Shown here piece by piece: positions 1 to 8,359 of a stretch of 64,000 bases of DNA. Origin of the DNA: Bacillota bacterium (GTDB lineage Bacteria > Bacillota > Clostridia > Lachnospirales > Lachnospiraceae); contig CABJAN010000002.1 in assembly GCA_902363515.1 (NCBI GenBank), forward strand, positions 124,001-188,000, given 5' to 3'. Both the position numbers and the translations under genes were made by a program. Every line of letters starts with the position of its first letter. Positions within the stretch are counted from its first letter, which is position 1. Below the pieces are notes generated by a model that was not told where the DNA came from, did no database searches, and worked only from the letters and a program-made list of their open reading frames with translations.

Positions 1-310
1 CCAACTCTTCTCCCCCCCGTCCAAACAGGAAAGGATCACCACCTTTAAGGCGTACCACACGCTGCCCTTTTTTTGCCTCCTGTACCAGAACTTCATTGAT
101 TTTTTCCTGTGGCATGGTATGATTGGAGGCTCTCTTTCCCACATTGATGCAATGGGCTGTCCTGGGAATCTGAGAAAGTACTCCTTGTCCTACCAGACTG
201 TCATACACCACCACATCTGCCTGTTGTAATATCTGCAATCCTTTCATAGTAAATAAGCCCAAATCCCCTGGTCCGGCACCTACCAACCATACTTTTCCTA
301 TACTTGTCAT
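1..310 (-). CDS. cobA: Uroporphyrinogen-III C-methyltransferase, N-terminal part (cut by window edge)
   Basis: This enzyme methylates uroporphyrinogen III at C2 and C7 with SAM to give precorrin-2, the entry to siroheme and cobalamin. The visible 103 residues start with ATG at 310 and carry the SAM-methylase motif VGAGPGD near residues 10-16, then VVYDSLV, VGKR and the [16 protein letters not shown] signature near residues 88-103, all typical of the CobA/SUMT family. The rest lies outside the window. In many Clostridia cobA is fused to hemD, which cannot be judged here. The gene follows hemC by 6 bp and is the last visible member of the hemA-sirC-hemC-cobA operon. Confidence 0.93.
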   Translation of the reverse strand, partial: MTSIGKVWLVGAGPGDLGLFTMKGLQILQQADVVVYDSLVGQGVLSQIPRTAHCINVGKRASNHTMPQEKINEVLVQEAKKGQRVVRLKGGDPFLFGRGGEEL

Positions 311-316
311 TTGCTT

Positions 317-1207
317 TTACCCATCCTTCCTGCACATTTCCTGAAGCCGCTTTGCCAAAGTAACCCCCATCTTACTGGCCTCCTGCTTTTTTCCGGTTAT
401 GCTGCCTTTTTTATAATTTCCTGTGTCCTCATCATAATAAAGTCCCAGTAAAGTCATGGTATCTTCCTCAATGATTCCATGGGCTGCAATTGGTGAAGAA
501 CAACCTCCGTCCAAATATTTTACAAATGCCCGTTCCCCTGTTGCAGCGTAAAAACCATCTTCATCCTGAAAGCCTTCCAGATAAGAGACATCCTCTCCTG
601 CTCTTCCTTGAACTGCTAAAATTCCCTGTCCTGCTGCTGGAATCATTTCTTCTGGCTCAAAGTATCTGGAAATCCTATTTTCCAATCCCAACCTTTTCAA
701 TCCTGCTGCTGCCAGAATTAGAGCGCTGTACTCTCCACTGTCCAGTTTTGACAGTCTAGTCTGTACATTCCCCCTGACACTTTTACATACTGCATTTGGA
801 TATATGCTCTTTAACTGGAGAATTCTTCTCTGACTGGAACATCCTATGGGTTTTGTAAGGTCTAATTCTGTTTCTCCTTGTGGCAAAACCAACACATCTC
901 TTGGGTCTTCTCTCTTGGAAAAAGCCACCAAAGGCAGCTTACTTGGCACTTCCATAGGCATATCCTTCAAGCTATGTACGGAAATATCACTTTTCTTTTC
1001 CAACAAGGCTTTGTCTAATTCTTTCACAAACAGCCCTTTTCCCCCAATTTTGTCTAAGGTTTTATCTAAAATCTTATCTCCCGTTGTCTTCATAGTCAGA
1101 ATTTCCACCTGAGTCATAGGGGCATGTTCTTCAATATATGCCTTTACCATTTCACTTTGTATCACCGCAAGTTTGCTTTCTCTGCTGCCGATTATCACCT
1201 TTCTCAT
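317..1207 (-). CDS. hemC: Hydroxymethylbilane synthase (porphobilinogen deaminase)
   Basis: HemC condenses four porphobilinogens into hydroxymethylbilane in the cytoplasm. The 296-residue length is close to the usual 300-310. The N-terminus RKVIIGSRESKLA, the SLKDMP motif and the cysteine loop DGGCSSPIAAHG, whose Cys anchors the dipyrromethane cofactor, are all present. The start ATG overlaps the sirC stop by 4 bp (ATGA) and has an AGGAGG site 7 bp upstream, so translation is probably coupled. The C-terminal domain looks somewhat short, which is common in clostridial copies. Confidence 0.95.
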   Translation of the reverse strand: MRKVIIGSRESKLAVIQSEMVKAYIEEHAPMTQVEILTMKTTGDKILDKTLDKIGGKGLFVKELDKALLEKKSDISVHSLKDMPMEVPSKLPLVAFSKREDPRDVLVLPQGETELDLTKPIGCSSQRRILQLKSIYPNAVCKSVRGNVQTRLSKLDSGEYSALILAAAGLKRLGLENRISRYFEPEEMIPAAGQGILAVQGRAGEDVSYLEGFQDEDGFYAATGERAFVKYLDGGCSSPIAAHGIIEEDTMTLLGLYYDEDTGNYKKGSITGKKQEASKMGVTLAKRLQEMCRKDG

Positions 1208-1686
1208 TCTGCTTCCTCCTTGCTGATTTTTAAAGCTTTTTCCATCTCCTGCCTTACCTGCTTCACTTTTTTATGGTCTTTTCCCCCTCCATTGATTCCT
1301 ATGACAATGTCTCCTTGTTCCAGAACTGCTGGAAAATGAAAATCACATTTATTCTGATTATTAGCAATATTTACTAAAATCCCAAGACATTTGCAGGCAC
1401 TGTAAATATCTTCGTTCACTTTTGGGTCATCTGTAACAGCCAATACCATATGAGCATCATATAAGTCTTCCCGATCATAGCACTTTTGTTCATATACCAC
1501 TTCCCCTTGCTCTGCCAGTTTCAAAATTTCTTCTGAAGCTTTTGGGGCAATGACCTGAATTTCTCCCAGAAAAGGAAGCAGGGTTTTCACTCTTCTGGTG
1601 GCAATTTTCCCTGCTCCCACAACCACTGCCTTTTTTCCTGTCAAGTCTACAAACAGAGGAAACAATTTCTTCTCTTTATTCTTCAT
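1204..1686 (-). CDS. sirC: Precorrin-2 dehydrogenase (SirC/Met8-like)
   Basis: This NAD-dependent enzyme oxidises precorrin-2 to sirohydrochlorin, the substrate for cobalt chelation by CbiK or iron chelation to siroheme. The protein has about 160 residues: LFPLFVDLTGKKAVVVGAG with a Rossmann GxGxxA-type loop (GAGKIATRR), AVTDDPKVN and the NxCDFHFPA region of the CysG-B/Met8 family. It lacks the SUMT domain of a CysG fusion, which is supplied by the separate cobA. I take the ATG at 1686. An ATG-type start at 1710 is possible but would overlap hemA more deeply. As chosen, it overlaps the hemA 3' end by 11 bp. Confidence 0.88.
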   Translation of the reverse strand: MKNKEKKLFPLFVDLTGKKAVVVGAGKIATRRVKTLLPFLGEIQVIAPKASEEILKLAEQGEVVYEQKCYDREDLYDAHMVLAVTDDPKVNEDIYSACKCLGILVNIANNQNKCDFHFPAVLEQGDIVIGINGGGKDHKKVKQVRQEMEKALKISKEEAE

Positions 1687-2905
1687 ACAGCCGCTCCAAT
1701 CCTTCCACACAACTGATAAATTCCTTGGGTTCCAGAAAATCCCGAAGTCCGAAAATCATTTTATTTACCACATTTCCTGCCGCATGATCCATGGCCTGCA
1801 GTAATTCTTCTCTTGCGGATTCCTCCATGGGAGTTTTTCGCAAAATCTTCATAATCCGCAGGTTAAAGTCTTCCACTGCCTCTGCCTTGATTTCCTGGAT
1901 TCTGGGAATCAGTTCTCTTCCCTGATACCAGTTATAGAAATCCTCAATTTCTTCTGCCAGAATCTTGCCGGCTTTTTCCATGCTTTCCCGAAGAGCCGGA
2001 GAATCTGCTGTGATTTTAAAGCTGTCAATATCATACAGTGTAATTCCGGGAAGCTCTCCAATGGCCGGCTCCATATCTCTTGGCACAGCCAGATCAATGA
2101 GAATCAGCTCTTTGGCAAGGCCAGCCTGCTCCAAAAGTTCTCTGGTCAGGGTAAAATTAGGACTTGCTGTAGCGCTGACAGCCAAATCACACTTTGGAAG
2201 AAAGTCCACGCGTTCTCCATAATTAATGCGGTCACATCCCGGTGGAATGGTTACCATACCGCTTCGGTACTGCCGCACGGTTACCGTTACCTTTGCTCCT
2301 GCTTCCCGAAGAGCCATGGCAGTAACCTTTCCCATCTCTCCGTTTCCAATGACCATACAAGTTTTTCCCAAAAGTTCATATCCCTGTTCTTTTAATTTTT
2401 CAATGGCCTGGTGAATTACAGAACTGTTCCCTCTGGAAAAGGTTACCTCTGTTTTCACCCGCTTGGCTCCGGTCACTGCCTTACGAAACAGCACTTCCAG
2501 CACATTATCTGTACAATAAGCCTCTCTGGAAAGAGCCAGAGCGTCTTTTACCTGGGTGATAATCTGGTCTTCTGCCAAAATCTGTGATTTCAGACCACTG
2601 GTAAGGTAAAACAAATGCTCCACTGCCTCTGTTCCCGTGCGCTGCACAAAATAATCCTGAAACTTTTCTGGTTCTCTTCCCTTTTCTCTGCACAAAAAAT
2701 CGTAAAGAGAACCCTGCCAGTCCTCCTGGGTGCTTGCCCATAATTCCATCCGGTTACAGGTGGACAACAGCACGCCTCCTAAAATTCCTGTTTCCTGTTT
2801 TAAATGCTCCAGGGCTGTCACAGCATTCTTCTTGGTAAAAGAAAACTGAGCCCGGATATCTACGGACGCCCTGCTGTAATCAATCCCTATCATGGATATA
2901 CTCAT
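1676..2905 (-). CDS. hemA: Glutamyl-tRNA reductase
   Basis: HemA reduces glutamyl-tRNA(Glu) to glutamate-1-semialdehyde, the first committed step of C5 tetrapyrrole synthesis. From the ATG at 2905 it has about 409 residues. It shows the catalytic-Cys motif LLSTCNRMELWA, the Rossmann motif VIGNGEMGK, and VSATASPNFTL and LIDLAVPRD in the NADPH domain, followed by the helical dimerisation domain. The start is supported by a GGGAG site 8-12 bp upstream; upstream in-frame codons lack a good site. A possible promoter lies at 2946-2974 (TTGCAC, 17 bp, TAAGAT with an extended TG), weaker than others in this window. It heads the operon hemA-sirC-hemC-cobA, divergent from the cobalt transport genes. 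Confidence 0.95.
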   Translation of the reverse strand: MSISMIGIDYSRASVDIRAQFSFTKKNAVTALEHLKQETGILGGVLLSTCNRMELWASTQEDWQGSLYDFLCREKGREPEKFQDYFVQRTGTEAVEHLFYLTSGLKSQILAEDQIITQVKDALALSREAYCTDNVLEVLFRKAVTGAKRVKTEVTFSRGNSSVIHQAIEKLKEQGYELLGKTCMVIGNGEMGKVTAMALREAGAKVTVTVRQYRSGMVTIPPGCDRINYGERVDFLPKCDLAVSATASPNFTLTRELLEQAGLAKELILIDLAVPRDMEPAIGELPGITLYDIDSFKITADSPALRESMEKAGKILAEEIEDFYNWYQGRELIPRIQEIKAEAVEDFNLRIMKILRKTPMEESAREELLQAMDHAAGNVVNKMIFGLRDFLEPKEFISCVEGLERLYEE

Positions 2906-2997
2906 GTTCTTTTTCTCCCATATCTTTGGTTTCTTAACTTTTTTCATCTTAGCATAGAATTCTTTTTGGTGCAACGTCCTGTTTTTTTCTCTTTTCA

Positions 2998-3025
2998 TTG
3001 ACAAATTTTTGTTCTATGTTACAAT
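2998..3025 (+). promoter_or_regulatory. Sigma-A promoter of the cbiMNQ(OK) operon
   Basis: A TTGACA -35 box at 2998-3003 is followed after 16 bp by TACAAT at 3020-3025. Transcription would start near 3032, just before the cobalamin riboswitch. The placement relative to the riboswitch is the main support. Confidence 0.75.
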
Positions 3026-3045
3026 AAAGGAAGAATTGAATGTAG

Positions 3046-3200
3046 CAAGGTGCCTGTATCTACAGGAGAATAGGAAAGTTAAGTGAAAATCTTGCACGGT
3101 CACGCCGCTGTAAGGGAAGAGCTGTGTCTTACCATGTCACTGGAAAATTCCGGGAAGACAAGATACCGCATAGACGCCCGAGTCAGAAGACCTGCCTTGT
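3046..3200 (+). promoter_or_regulatory. Cobalamin (B12) riboswitch
   Basis: Conserved elements of the classic cobalamin riboswitch occur in order: AAGGTGCC near 3048-3054, ACAGGAGAATAGGAA near 3062-3076, GTGAAAATCTTGCACGGTC near 3083-3101, CGCCGCTGTAA near 3103-3113, and the B12 box AGTCAGAAGACCTGCC at 3181-3196. It sits on the transcript leading into cbiM. The leader from 3200 to 3388 is the expression platform and ends in an intrinsic terminator. High cobalamin should therefore switch off cobalt uptake and chelation. Confidence 0.95.
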
Positions 3201-3303
3201 ACAGGAAATTTACACAGGTTACGAACGATGGCCTAGTGTAAGAACAGGTTGGCTCATAGCAGATTCTTTTCTATTCTTGCTAGTCCCCTCTTGTTCTTCT
3301 GAT

Positions 3304-3337
3304 AGCCTGTCGATGTCATCGTACAGGTATTTTTTTT
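3304..3337 (+). terminator. Riboswitch-linked intrinsic terminator
   Basis: The stem GCCTGT-CGATG / CATCG-T-ACAGGT (one bulged T, one-base loop) is followed by eight T residues at 3330-3337. It lies 100 bp after the B12 box and about 50 bp before the cbiM start, as expected for the OFF state of a transcriptional riboswitch. The competing antiterminator was not modelled. Confidence 0.8.
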
Positions 3338-3388
3338 GCCGAAAATATTGTTTGCGGCATGATTTTTACATCAGAAGGGAGAAGAAAA

Positions 3389-4135
3389 ATGAGTAAAAAA
3401 CAAAAACAAATTTTAGTATTGGCGAGTGCTTTCGCACTTACTTTTGGCATTGTTCCAACTGTCAGTGCCATGCACATTATGGAAGGTTATCTTCCTGGAA
3501 GCTTTTGCGTTGCATGGGGTGTTTTATGTGTTCCATTTCTTATTGCAGGCTTTATGTCCATTAAGAAAACCCTAAATGAGCACCGCAATCTAGTAACCAT
3601 GTTAGCTATGTCCGGTGCCTTTATCTTCGTAATTTCTTCACTGAAGATTCCATCTGTAACCGGAAGTTGTTCCCATATGACCGGAACAGGGCTTGGAGCT
3701 ATCTTATTTGGACCTGCCGCTGTTTCCATCCTGGGACTGATTGTTCTGCTATTTCAGGCAATCCTTCTGGCACACGGCGGACTTACCACTATTGGCGCCA
3801 ATACCTTTTCCATGGCTATTGCAGGACCTTTTGTGTCCTACGGCGTATACTTATTATGCAAAAAGCTGAAAGTCAATAAATGGGTTTCTATTTTCCTGGC
3901 TGCAAGTCTTGGAGATTTATTTACATATTGTGTAACCGCAGGTCAGCTTGCTCTGGCTCACAACGCGGATGCTACTTTTACCGTAGCTCTTGGTAAATTC
4001 ATGGCAATCTTTGCTCCTACCCAGGTACCTCTGGCAATTATTGAAGGTATTATTACCGTTGTCATTTTCATGGGTCTGGAAACTTACGCAAAACCAGAGC
4101 TTCGTGCAATGGGAATTTTAAAGGAGGCAAAATAA
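3389..4135 (+). CDS. cbiM: ECF cobalt transporter S component CbiM
   Basis: CbiM is the membrane substrate-binding subunit of the cobalt ECF transporter. The ATG at 3389 has GGGAG 8-12 bp upstream. The first ~30 residues form a cleavable signal peptide ending in VSA, after which the mature protein begins MHIMEGYLP. The His that follows the mature N-terminal Met is part of the square-planar Co(II) site known for this family. GSCSHMTGTGLGA in the middle is also characteristic. About 248 residues with several hydrophobic helices. It is first in an operon with cbiN (1-bp gap), cbiQ and cbiO-cbiK, under the cobalamin riboswitch. Confidence 0.96.
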   Translation: MSKKQKQILVLASAFALTFGIVPTVSAMHIMEGYLPGSFCVAWGVLCVPFLIAGFMSIKKTLNEHRNLVTMLAMSGAFIFVISSLKIPSVTGSCSHMTGTGLGAILFGPAAVSILGLIVLLFQAILLAHGGLTTIGANTFSMAIAGPFVSYGVYLLCKKLKVNKWVSIFLAASLGDLFTYCVTAGQLALAHNADATFTVALGKFMAIFAPTQVPLAIIEGIITVVIFMGLETYAKPELRAMGILKEAK

Positions 4136-4136
4136 C

Positions 4137-4442
4137 ATGAAGAAAACAGTCATCGCTTTAATTATTGCTATTTTTTTAATTGCATTCGTTCCTTTGTTTG
4201 TATTAAAAGACGCTGAGTTTGGTGGCTCTGACGATGCCGGAAGTACGGTTGTGGAAGAAGTAGATTCCTCCTACGAACCATGGGCTACCCCGATCTTTGA
4301 ACAAATCTTAGGTGGTGAACTTCCCGGGGAAGTAGAAAGTATGTTATTCTGTGTTCAGACCGGAATCGGTGTGGGTGTGATTGCTTTCATTATGGGACGT
4401 TTTGTAGAACGTAAAAAATGGATGAAAGACGAAGAAAAATAA
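4137..4442 (+). CDS. cbiN: ECF cobalt transporter accessory subunit CbiN
   Basis: CbiN is a small protein with two membrane segments (about residues 5-22 and 76-93) joined by an extracytoplasmic acidic loop, and it assists metal loading of CbiM. At 101 residues it has the family's usual length and the typical loop pattern GGSDDAG...YEPWATP. AAGGAGG lies 9 bp upstream of the start, within the end of cbiM, so the two are translationally coupled. Confidence 0.94.
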   Translation: MKKTVIALIIAIFLIAFVPLFVLKDAEFGGSDDAGSTVVEEVDSSYEPWATPIFEQILGGELPGEVESMLFCVQTGIGVGVIAFIMGRFVERKKWMKDEEK

Positions 4443-4452
4443 GGAGATTCCC

Positions 4453-5229
4453 ATGATTGTCATAGATAAGCTCTGTTATCAGTCAAGGCTTAGATATGAA
4501 AACCCAGGGGAAAAATTTGCCTTTGCTGTGATTACACTTTGTATTTGTGTAATGAGTCGTTCCATTGCAGTGGCATGTATTGTGTTAGCAGTGACAGGGA
4601 TTCTTACCGTTTGGAAAGGAGGAATCCCTGTTTCACGTTATTTGAAATTTCTCACAATCCCTTTGGCGTTTTTATTATTAAGCACTCTTGCAATTATTTT
4701 AAACTTAAAAAAAGCTCCTCTGGATTTGTTTGCCATTCCCCTTGGAAACTGGTATCTCACTTCCAGTAAAGCAGCACTTTTATATGCCGGACAGTTAATT
4801 CTTACTGCACTGTCCTCTGTTTCCTGCCTATACTTTCTGGCTTTTACTACGCCTATGCCGGATATTTTAGACGTTCTAAAGAAACTGCATTGTCCAAAAC
4901 TTTTGATAGAACTGATGCTGCTTATATACCGCTTTATTTTTGTTCTCTTACATACAGCCTCCTCTATTTCCATGGCTCAGGAATGTCGTCTTGGGAACAA
5001 AGATTATCGAACTGCATTAAATTCCTTTGGCAAGCTTGGGTCTGTTCTTATGATTCGTGCCATGAGCCGCTCCAATCGGCTATATGATGCCATGGAAGCT
5101 CGTTGCTATGATGGTGAAATTCGGGTACTGTCTGAAACAAAACCTCCGAAAAAAAGGGTGGTTTTTGCTATTATTTTGTTTGATACCTGTTTATTTTTCT
5201 TTGCTTTATGGAGGAGATTTTATTCATGA
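4453..5229 (+). CDS. cbiQ: ECF cobalt transporter T component CbiQ
   Basis: CbiQ is the transmembrane coupling subunit that links CbiM to the ATPase. At 258 residues it has about five hydrophobic helices and the cytoplasmic motif with MIRAMSRSNRLYDAMEARCY, which corresponds to the conserved Ala-Arg-Gly-type coupling helix of the T family. AAGGAG precedes the start by 8 bp. Its 3' end overlaps the chosen cbiO start by 4 bp. Confidence 0.94.
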   Translation: MIVIDKLCYQSRLRYENPGEKFAFAVITLCICVMSRSIAVACIVLAVTGILTVWKGGIPVSRYLKFLTIPLAFLLLSTLAIILNLKKAPLDLFAIPLGNWYLTSSKAALLYAGQLILTALSSVSCLYFLAFTTPMPDILDVLKKLHCPKLLIELMLLIYRFIFVLLHTASSISMAQECRLGNKDYRTALNSFGKLGSVLMIRAMSRSNRLYDAMEARCYDGEIRVLSETKPPKKRVVFAIILFDTCLFFFALWRRFYS

Positions 5230-6890
5230 ATTCAGATATTATTTTAAAAGCAGAAAATCTATATTTTTCTTATGATGATGAACAATCCCATTCTCTAAAT
5301 GGCCTGTCTTTAGAAATCCGTCGAGGTCAAAAGGTAGCGTTTATGGGGGCTAACGGCAGCGGGAAATCCACCTTTTTTCTCTGTTGTACTGGTATTTTAA
5401 AACCCCAATCTGGAAAACTATATCTAAATGGAGAAGAACTCCGTTATGATAAAAAAAGCCTTTTAAATCTTAGAAGCAAAGTGGGAATCGTATTTCAAGA
5501 CCCTGACAATCAGCTATTTTCAGCCAGTGTATATCAGGAAATTTCTTTTGGAATCCTAAATCTAGGCGTTTCAGAAGAACAGGCCAGACAGGAAGTAGAA
5601 GGTGTTATTGACTATCTGGAAATTACACCGTTCCGACATAAGCCTACCCACGCCTTAAGTGGGGGACAGAAAAAACAGGTATCCATTGCTGATATTCTAG
5701 TGATGCACCCAGATATTATTATTTTGGATGAACCCGCAGCAGCTCTGGACCCCAAACATACGACTATGGTAAACACCATTGTAGAGCATTTAACGGAACA
5801 GGGCATCACAGTTTTAATGGCAACTCATGATATTAATTATGCCTATGAATGGGCAGACGAGGTTCTCTTATTTCATGAGGGTAAAGTATTGATGCACGGC
5901 TCTCCTGCCCAGGTATTTAGTAATCCCCTGGCACTTCAAAAAACGAACCTGGAGCCACCGGCAGTCCTGGAGCTTTTTGAAAGTCTTTGCAAAAAAGGAA
6001 TTTTAAAATCTTCTCTTCCACTTCCAAAAAACCTCAAAACACTGGAAGGTTATATTGAAGATATTAATTTACACCAACATTACGGAGGAAAAAATATGGC
6101 ATTCGAAAAACGAAAAAAAGCGATTCTGGCAGTGAGTTTTGGAACCAGCCACACAGACACTTGCAAAGTAACCATTGACGCAATTGAACAGGATATGCAA
6201 ACAGCATTTCCGGATTATCCACTGTATCGTGCCTGGACCAGCAAAATGATTATTAACAAAATAAAAAAACGGGATCAGATTCACATTCATACCGTAAAAG
6301 AAGCCATGGAGCAAATGAAAAAAGACGGCATCACAGATGTTCTGGTGCAGCCTACCCATGTAATTAATGGAATTGAAAATGACTTGATGAAAGAAGATGC
6401 CCTCTCCTACCAGGATGACTTTCACTCCATTGTTTTTGGAGATCCCTTGCTTACCAGCGAAGCAGATAGTCTGGCAGTGATTCAGGCAGTGACAAAGGAA
6501 TTCTCTTATCTAAAAAAAGATGAAGTTCTAGTCCTTATGGGACACGGAACCACCCATTTTGCCAACTCTATTTATGCTGCTTTAGATTATACTTTTAAGG
6601 ACAAGGGGCATCCTAATATTTTCCTTGGCACAGTAGAAGCCTATCCATCTATGGAGTCTTTGATGAAAATGGTGGCTGCCTATAAACCTTCTAAGGTAGT
6701 CCTGGCGCCTTTTATGATTGTGGCTGGAGATCATGCCAAAAACGATATGGCTGGGGATGACCCACAGTCCTGGTACAGCCAGTTCAAGGCCCAGGGCTAC
6801 TGTGTGGAGCCAGTTTTAAAAGGACTTGGCGAATATCCAGGCATCCGCAGACTTCTGGTGGAACATCTGGAGGTTATTGATAGGATGTAA
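5226..6890 (+). CDS. cbiO-cbiK: Fusion of cobalt ABC ATPase CbiO and sirohydrochlorin cobaltochelatase CbiK
   Basis: One uninterrupted frame of 554 residues encodes two enzymes. Residues 1 to ~285 are a CbiO ATPase with Walker A GANGSGKST, Q-loop FQDPDNQLF, signature LSGGQKKQ, Walker B IIILDEPAAALDP and H-loop ATHD. Residues 291-554 are a complete CbiK (264 residues), which inserts Co(II) into sirohydrochlorin. The chelatase His residues appear in LMGHGTTHFAN and VAGDHAKNDMAGD, at CbiK positions 150 and 213. I start at 5226 because GGAGGAG lies 8 bp upstream; an in-frame ATG at 5208 has no site. Just before CbiK there is GGAGG at 6084-6088 and ATG at 6096, so free CbiK may also be made by internal initiation. 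A missing stop through sequence error is the alternative explanation. Confidence 0.9.
   Translation: MNSDIILKAENLYFSYDDEQSHSLNGLSLEIRRGQKVAFMGANGSGKSTFFLCCTGILKPQSGKLYLNGEELRYDKKSLLNLRSKVGIVFQDPDNQLFSASVYQEISFGILNLGVSEEQARQEVEGVIDYLEITPFRHKPTHALSGGQKKQVSIADILVMHPDIIILDEPAAALDPKHTTMVNTIVEHLTEQGITVLMATHDINYAYEWADEVLLFHEGKVLMHGSPAQVFSNPLALQKTNLEPPAVLELFESLCKKGILKSSLPLPKNLKTLEGYIEDINLHQHYGGKNMAFEKRKKAILAVSFGTSHTDTCKVTIDAIEQDMQTAFPDYPLYRAWTSKMIINKIKKRDQIHIHTVKEAMEQMKKDGITDVLVQPTHVINGIENDLMKEDALSYQDDFHSIVFGDPLLTSEADSLAVIQAVTKEFSYLKKDEVLVLMGHGTTHFANSIYAALDYTFKDKGHPNIFLGTVEAYPSMESLMKMVAAYKPSKVVLAPFMIVAGDHAKNDMAGDDPQSWYSQFKAQGYCVEPVLKGLGEYPGIRRLLVEHLEVIDRM
6084..6098 (+). promoter_or_regulatory. Internal ribosome binding site and ATG for CbiK
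   Basis: GGAGG at 6084-6088 is followed after 7 bases by ATG at 6096-6098, in frame with the upstream CbiO part. This is what a separate cbiK would carry, and it is retained although no stop codon separates the two domains. Confidence 0.7.
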
Positions 6891-6896
6891 TTTTTC

Positions 6897-6929
6897 AAAG
6901 AGAGTGGGGATTATGGCTCACTCTCTTTT
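6897..6929. terminator. Bidirectional terminator between cbiO-cbiK and a GNAT gene
   Basis: An inverted repeat AAAGAGAGTG (6897-6906) / CACTCTCTTT (6919-6928) with a 12-base loop is followed by T residues on the plus strand and by GAAAAA on the minus strand. It lies between two convergent genes and overlaps the stop codon of the minus-strand gene. Confidence 0.85.
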
Positions 6930-7361
6930 CATATACAATAATGGATAAGGATTTCCCTGTTCGTCCAATTCTGTCCTTTTATAAACTTCAAATCCCATAT
7001 GCTCATAAAACCCTTTTGCAAGAGGATTCTGTTCATTGACAGCAAGTTCTATTATAGAATACTTTTCTATGCCATACTGCAATAGTTGTTTTCCGATTCC
7101 CTGTCCCCTGCTTTCATTGGAAACAAATAGCATTTCAAGCATTTGATTTGCAATTCCCATAAAACCTACGGGTTTTCCTGCTTCGTTTTCTGCAATCACT
7201 AATGTAGGAATCTCCTTCAAAGCCTGTGGAACATATTGCTTAATAGCATTTATTTCATCATGGGATAAAAACAAATGGGTTGCTTTCACAGAACTTTCCC
7301 ATACTTCCAGCAGGTTTTCTATTAATCTTTCATTTCTTTCTTCTACTTTCACTATTCTCAT
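6918..7361 (-). CDS. GNAT-family N-acetyltransferase, YjaB-like
   Basis: The 147-residue protein has the acetyl-CoA binding motif RGQGIGKQLL in the middle and NEQNPLAKGFYEHMGF near the C-terminus. The overall pattern (SSVKATHLFLS near the start, LDEQGNPYPLLYM at the end) resembles E. coli YjaB. The substrate is unknown. I choose the ATG at 7361 because the GAGG site is 7 bases from it, while the ATG at 7367 sits directly on that site. It is the downstream end of the minus-strand accessory stretch. Confidence 0.85.
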   Translation of the reverse strand: MRIVKVEERNERLIENLLEVWESSVKATHLFLSHDEINAIKQYVPQALKEIPTLVIAENEAGKPVGFMGIANQMLEMLFVSNESRGQGIGKQLLQYGIEKYSIIELAVNEQNPLAKGFYEHMGFEVYKRTELDEQGNPYPLLYMKRE

Positions 7362-7388
7362 ATTCATTCCTCAAATCACAAAATAATT

Positions 7389-7805
7389 TTATAAAACCAT
7401 GAGTAAAGTTCCCACACTAATCAAAATACACCCTACCAAAGATTTTACGGTAAACTGTTCATGTAATAAGAAAAAAGCTAAAATCATGGTGATAACAATA
7501 CTCAACTTATCAATGGGAACTACTTTTGACACTTCACCGATTTGCAATGCTCTATAATAGCACAGCCAGGAAGCCCCTGTTGCCAGACCGGACAAAATCA
7601 GAAATATCCAGCTTTTCTTACTGATTGCTGTAATACCACTTTGGGTATTGGTTAGAAAAACCATTCCCCATGCCATAATAACCACCACAATCGTTCGAAT
7701 GGCAGTCGCAAGGTTTGAATTTACACCATCAATTCCCATTTTTGCCAGTATGGACGTAAGTGCTGCAAAAATTGCAGATAACACCGCAAATACAAACCAC
7801 ATCAT
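7389..7805 (-). CDS. Short EamA-type membrane protein, copy 1
   Basis: A 138-residue hydrophobic protein with about five membrane helices and a single EamA domain, half the length of the usual ten-helix drug/metabolite transporters. It would have to dimerise to transport. The motif LSGLATGASWLCYYRAL and the ending helix typical of the family are present. GGGAG precedes two adjacent ATG codons (7805 and 7802). It is about 90% identical in protein to the gene at 10524-10937, so the pair arose by a fairly recent duplication. The substrate is unknown. Confidence 0.82.
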   Translation of the reverse strand: MMWFVFAVLSAIFAALTSILAKMGIDGVNSNLATAIRTIVVVIMAWGMVFLTNTQSGITAISKKSWIFLILSGLATGASWLCYYRALQIGEVSKVVPIDKLSIVITMILAFFLLHEQFTVKSLVGCILISVGTLLMVL

Positions 7806-7835
7806 GCATCATCTCCCAACTTCTCATTTGAATTT

Positions 7836-8231
7836 TTATTCTTCCACTACTTTATCAATGATAAAATACGCCATTACCATAAACACAGACACCGCTAATC
7901 CAATATAAAACTCTGGGTATGCTAAGCTTAAACTATTCTGCAGACTCATTTCTCCAGTAATCGTTGCTATGTGCCAGGTAAAAAACTGGTATATTTCAGA
8001 AATCACTATTCCAATCACTCCCATTGCACCCAGAATTTTATTGACACTTTTATTGTGAAACGGAGTCCACACCCCTGCTAAAAATAATACAACCGATAAT
8101 ATTCCTATTGGATTTAACAGATTTATCATACCAGTAATTTCCTGCACACCTTTGCAGCCTCCATATTGCTTCATGAACATGGGAAATAAACTTATCGTAA
8201 ATGATGTGAATAAAATCACTTTTTTCCTCAT
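7836..8231 (-). CDS. Small integral membrane protein of unknown function
   Basis: From the ATG at 8231 (AGGAGG about 8 bases upstream) it encodes 131 residues. It begins KKVILFTSFTISLFP and has about four hydrophobic segments joined by short polar loops, ending in a charged tail (DKVVEE). I recognise no family motif. It sits between an EamA-type gene and a soluble unknown, all on the minus strand. Confidence 0.65.
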   Translation of the reverse strand: MRKKVILFTSFTISLFPMFMKQYGGCKGVQEITGMINLLNPIGILSVVLFLAGVWTPFHNKSVNKILGAMGVIGIVISEIYQFFTWHIATITGEMSLQNSLSLAYPEFYIGLAVSVFMVMAYFIIDKVVEE

Positions 8232-8359
8232 TATTTCGCCTCCTCTTGCACGCTGTATGATGGTTGCCGAAACATATTGCCAATCCTTTTTAGGTAGTAT
8301 ATTGCTTTTTAGCTTACATTTATATGTGTCTGCTGGAGACATATCCTCTGAGTATTTTT

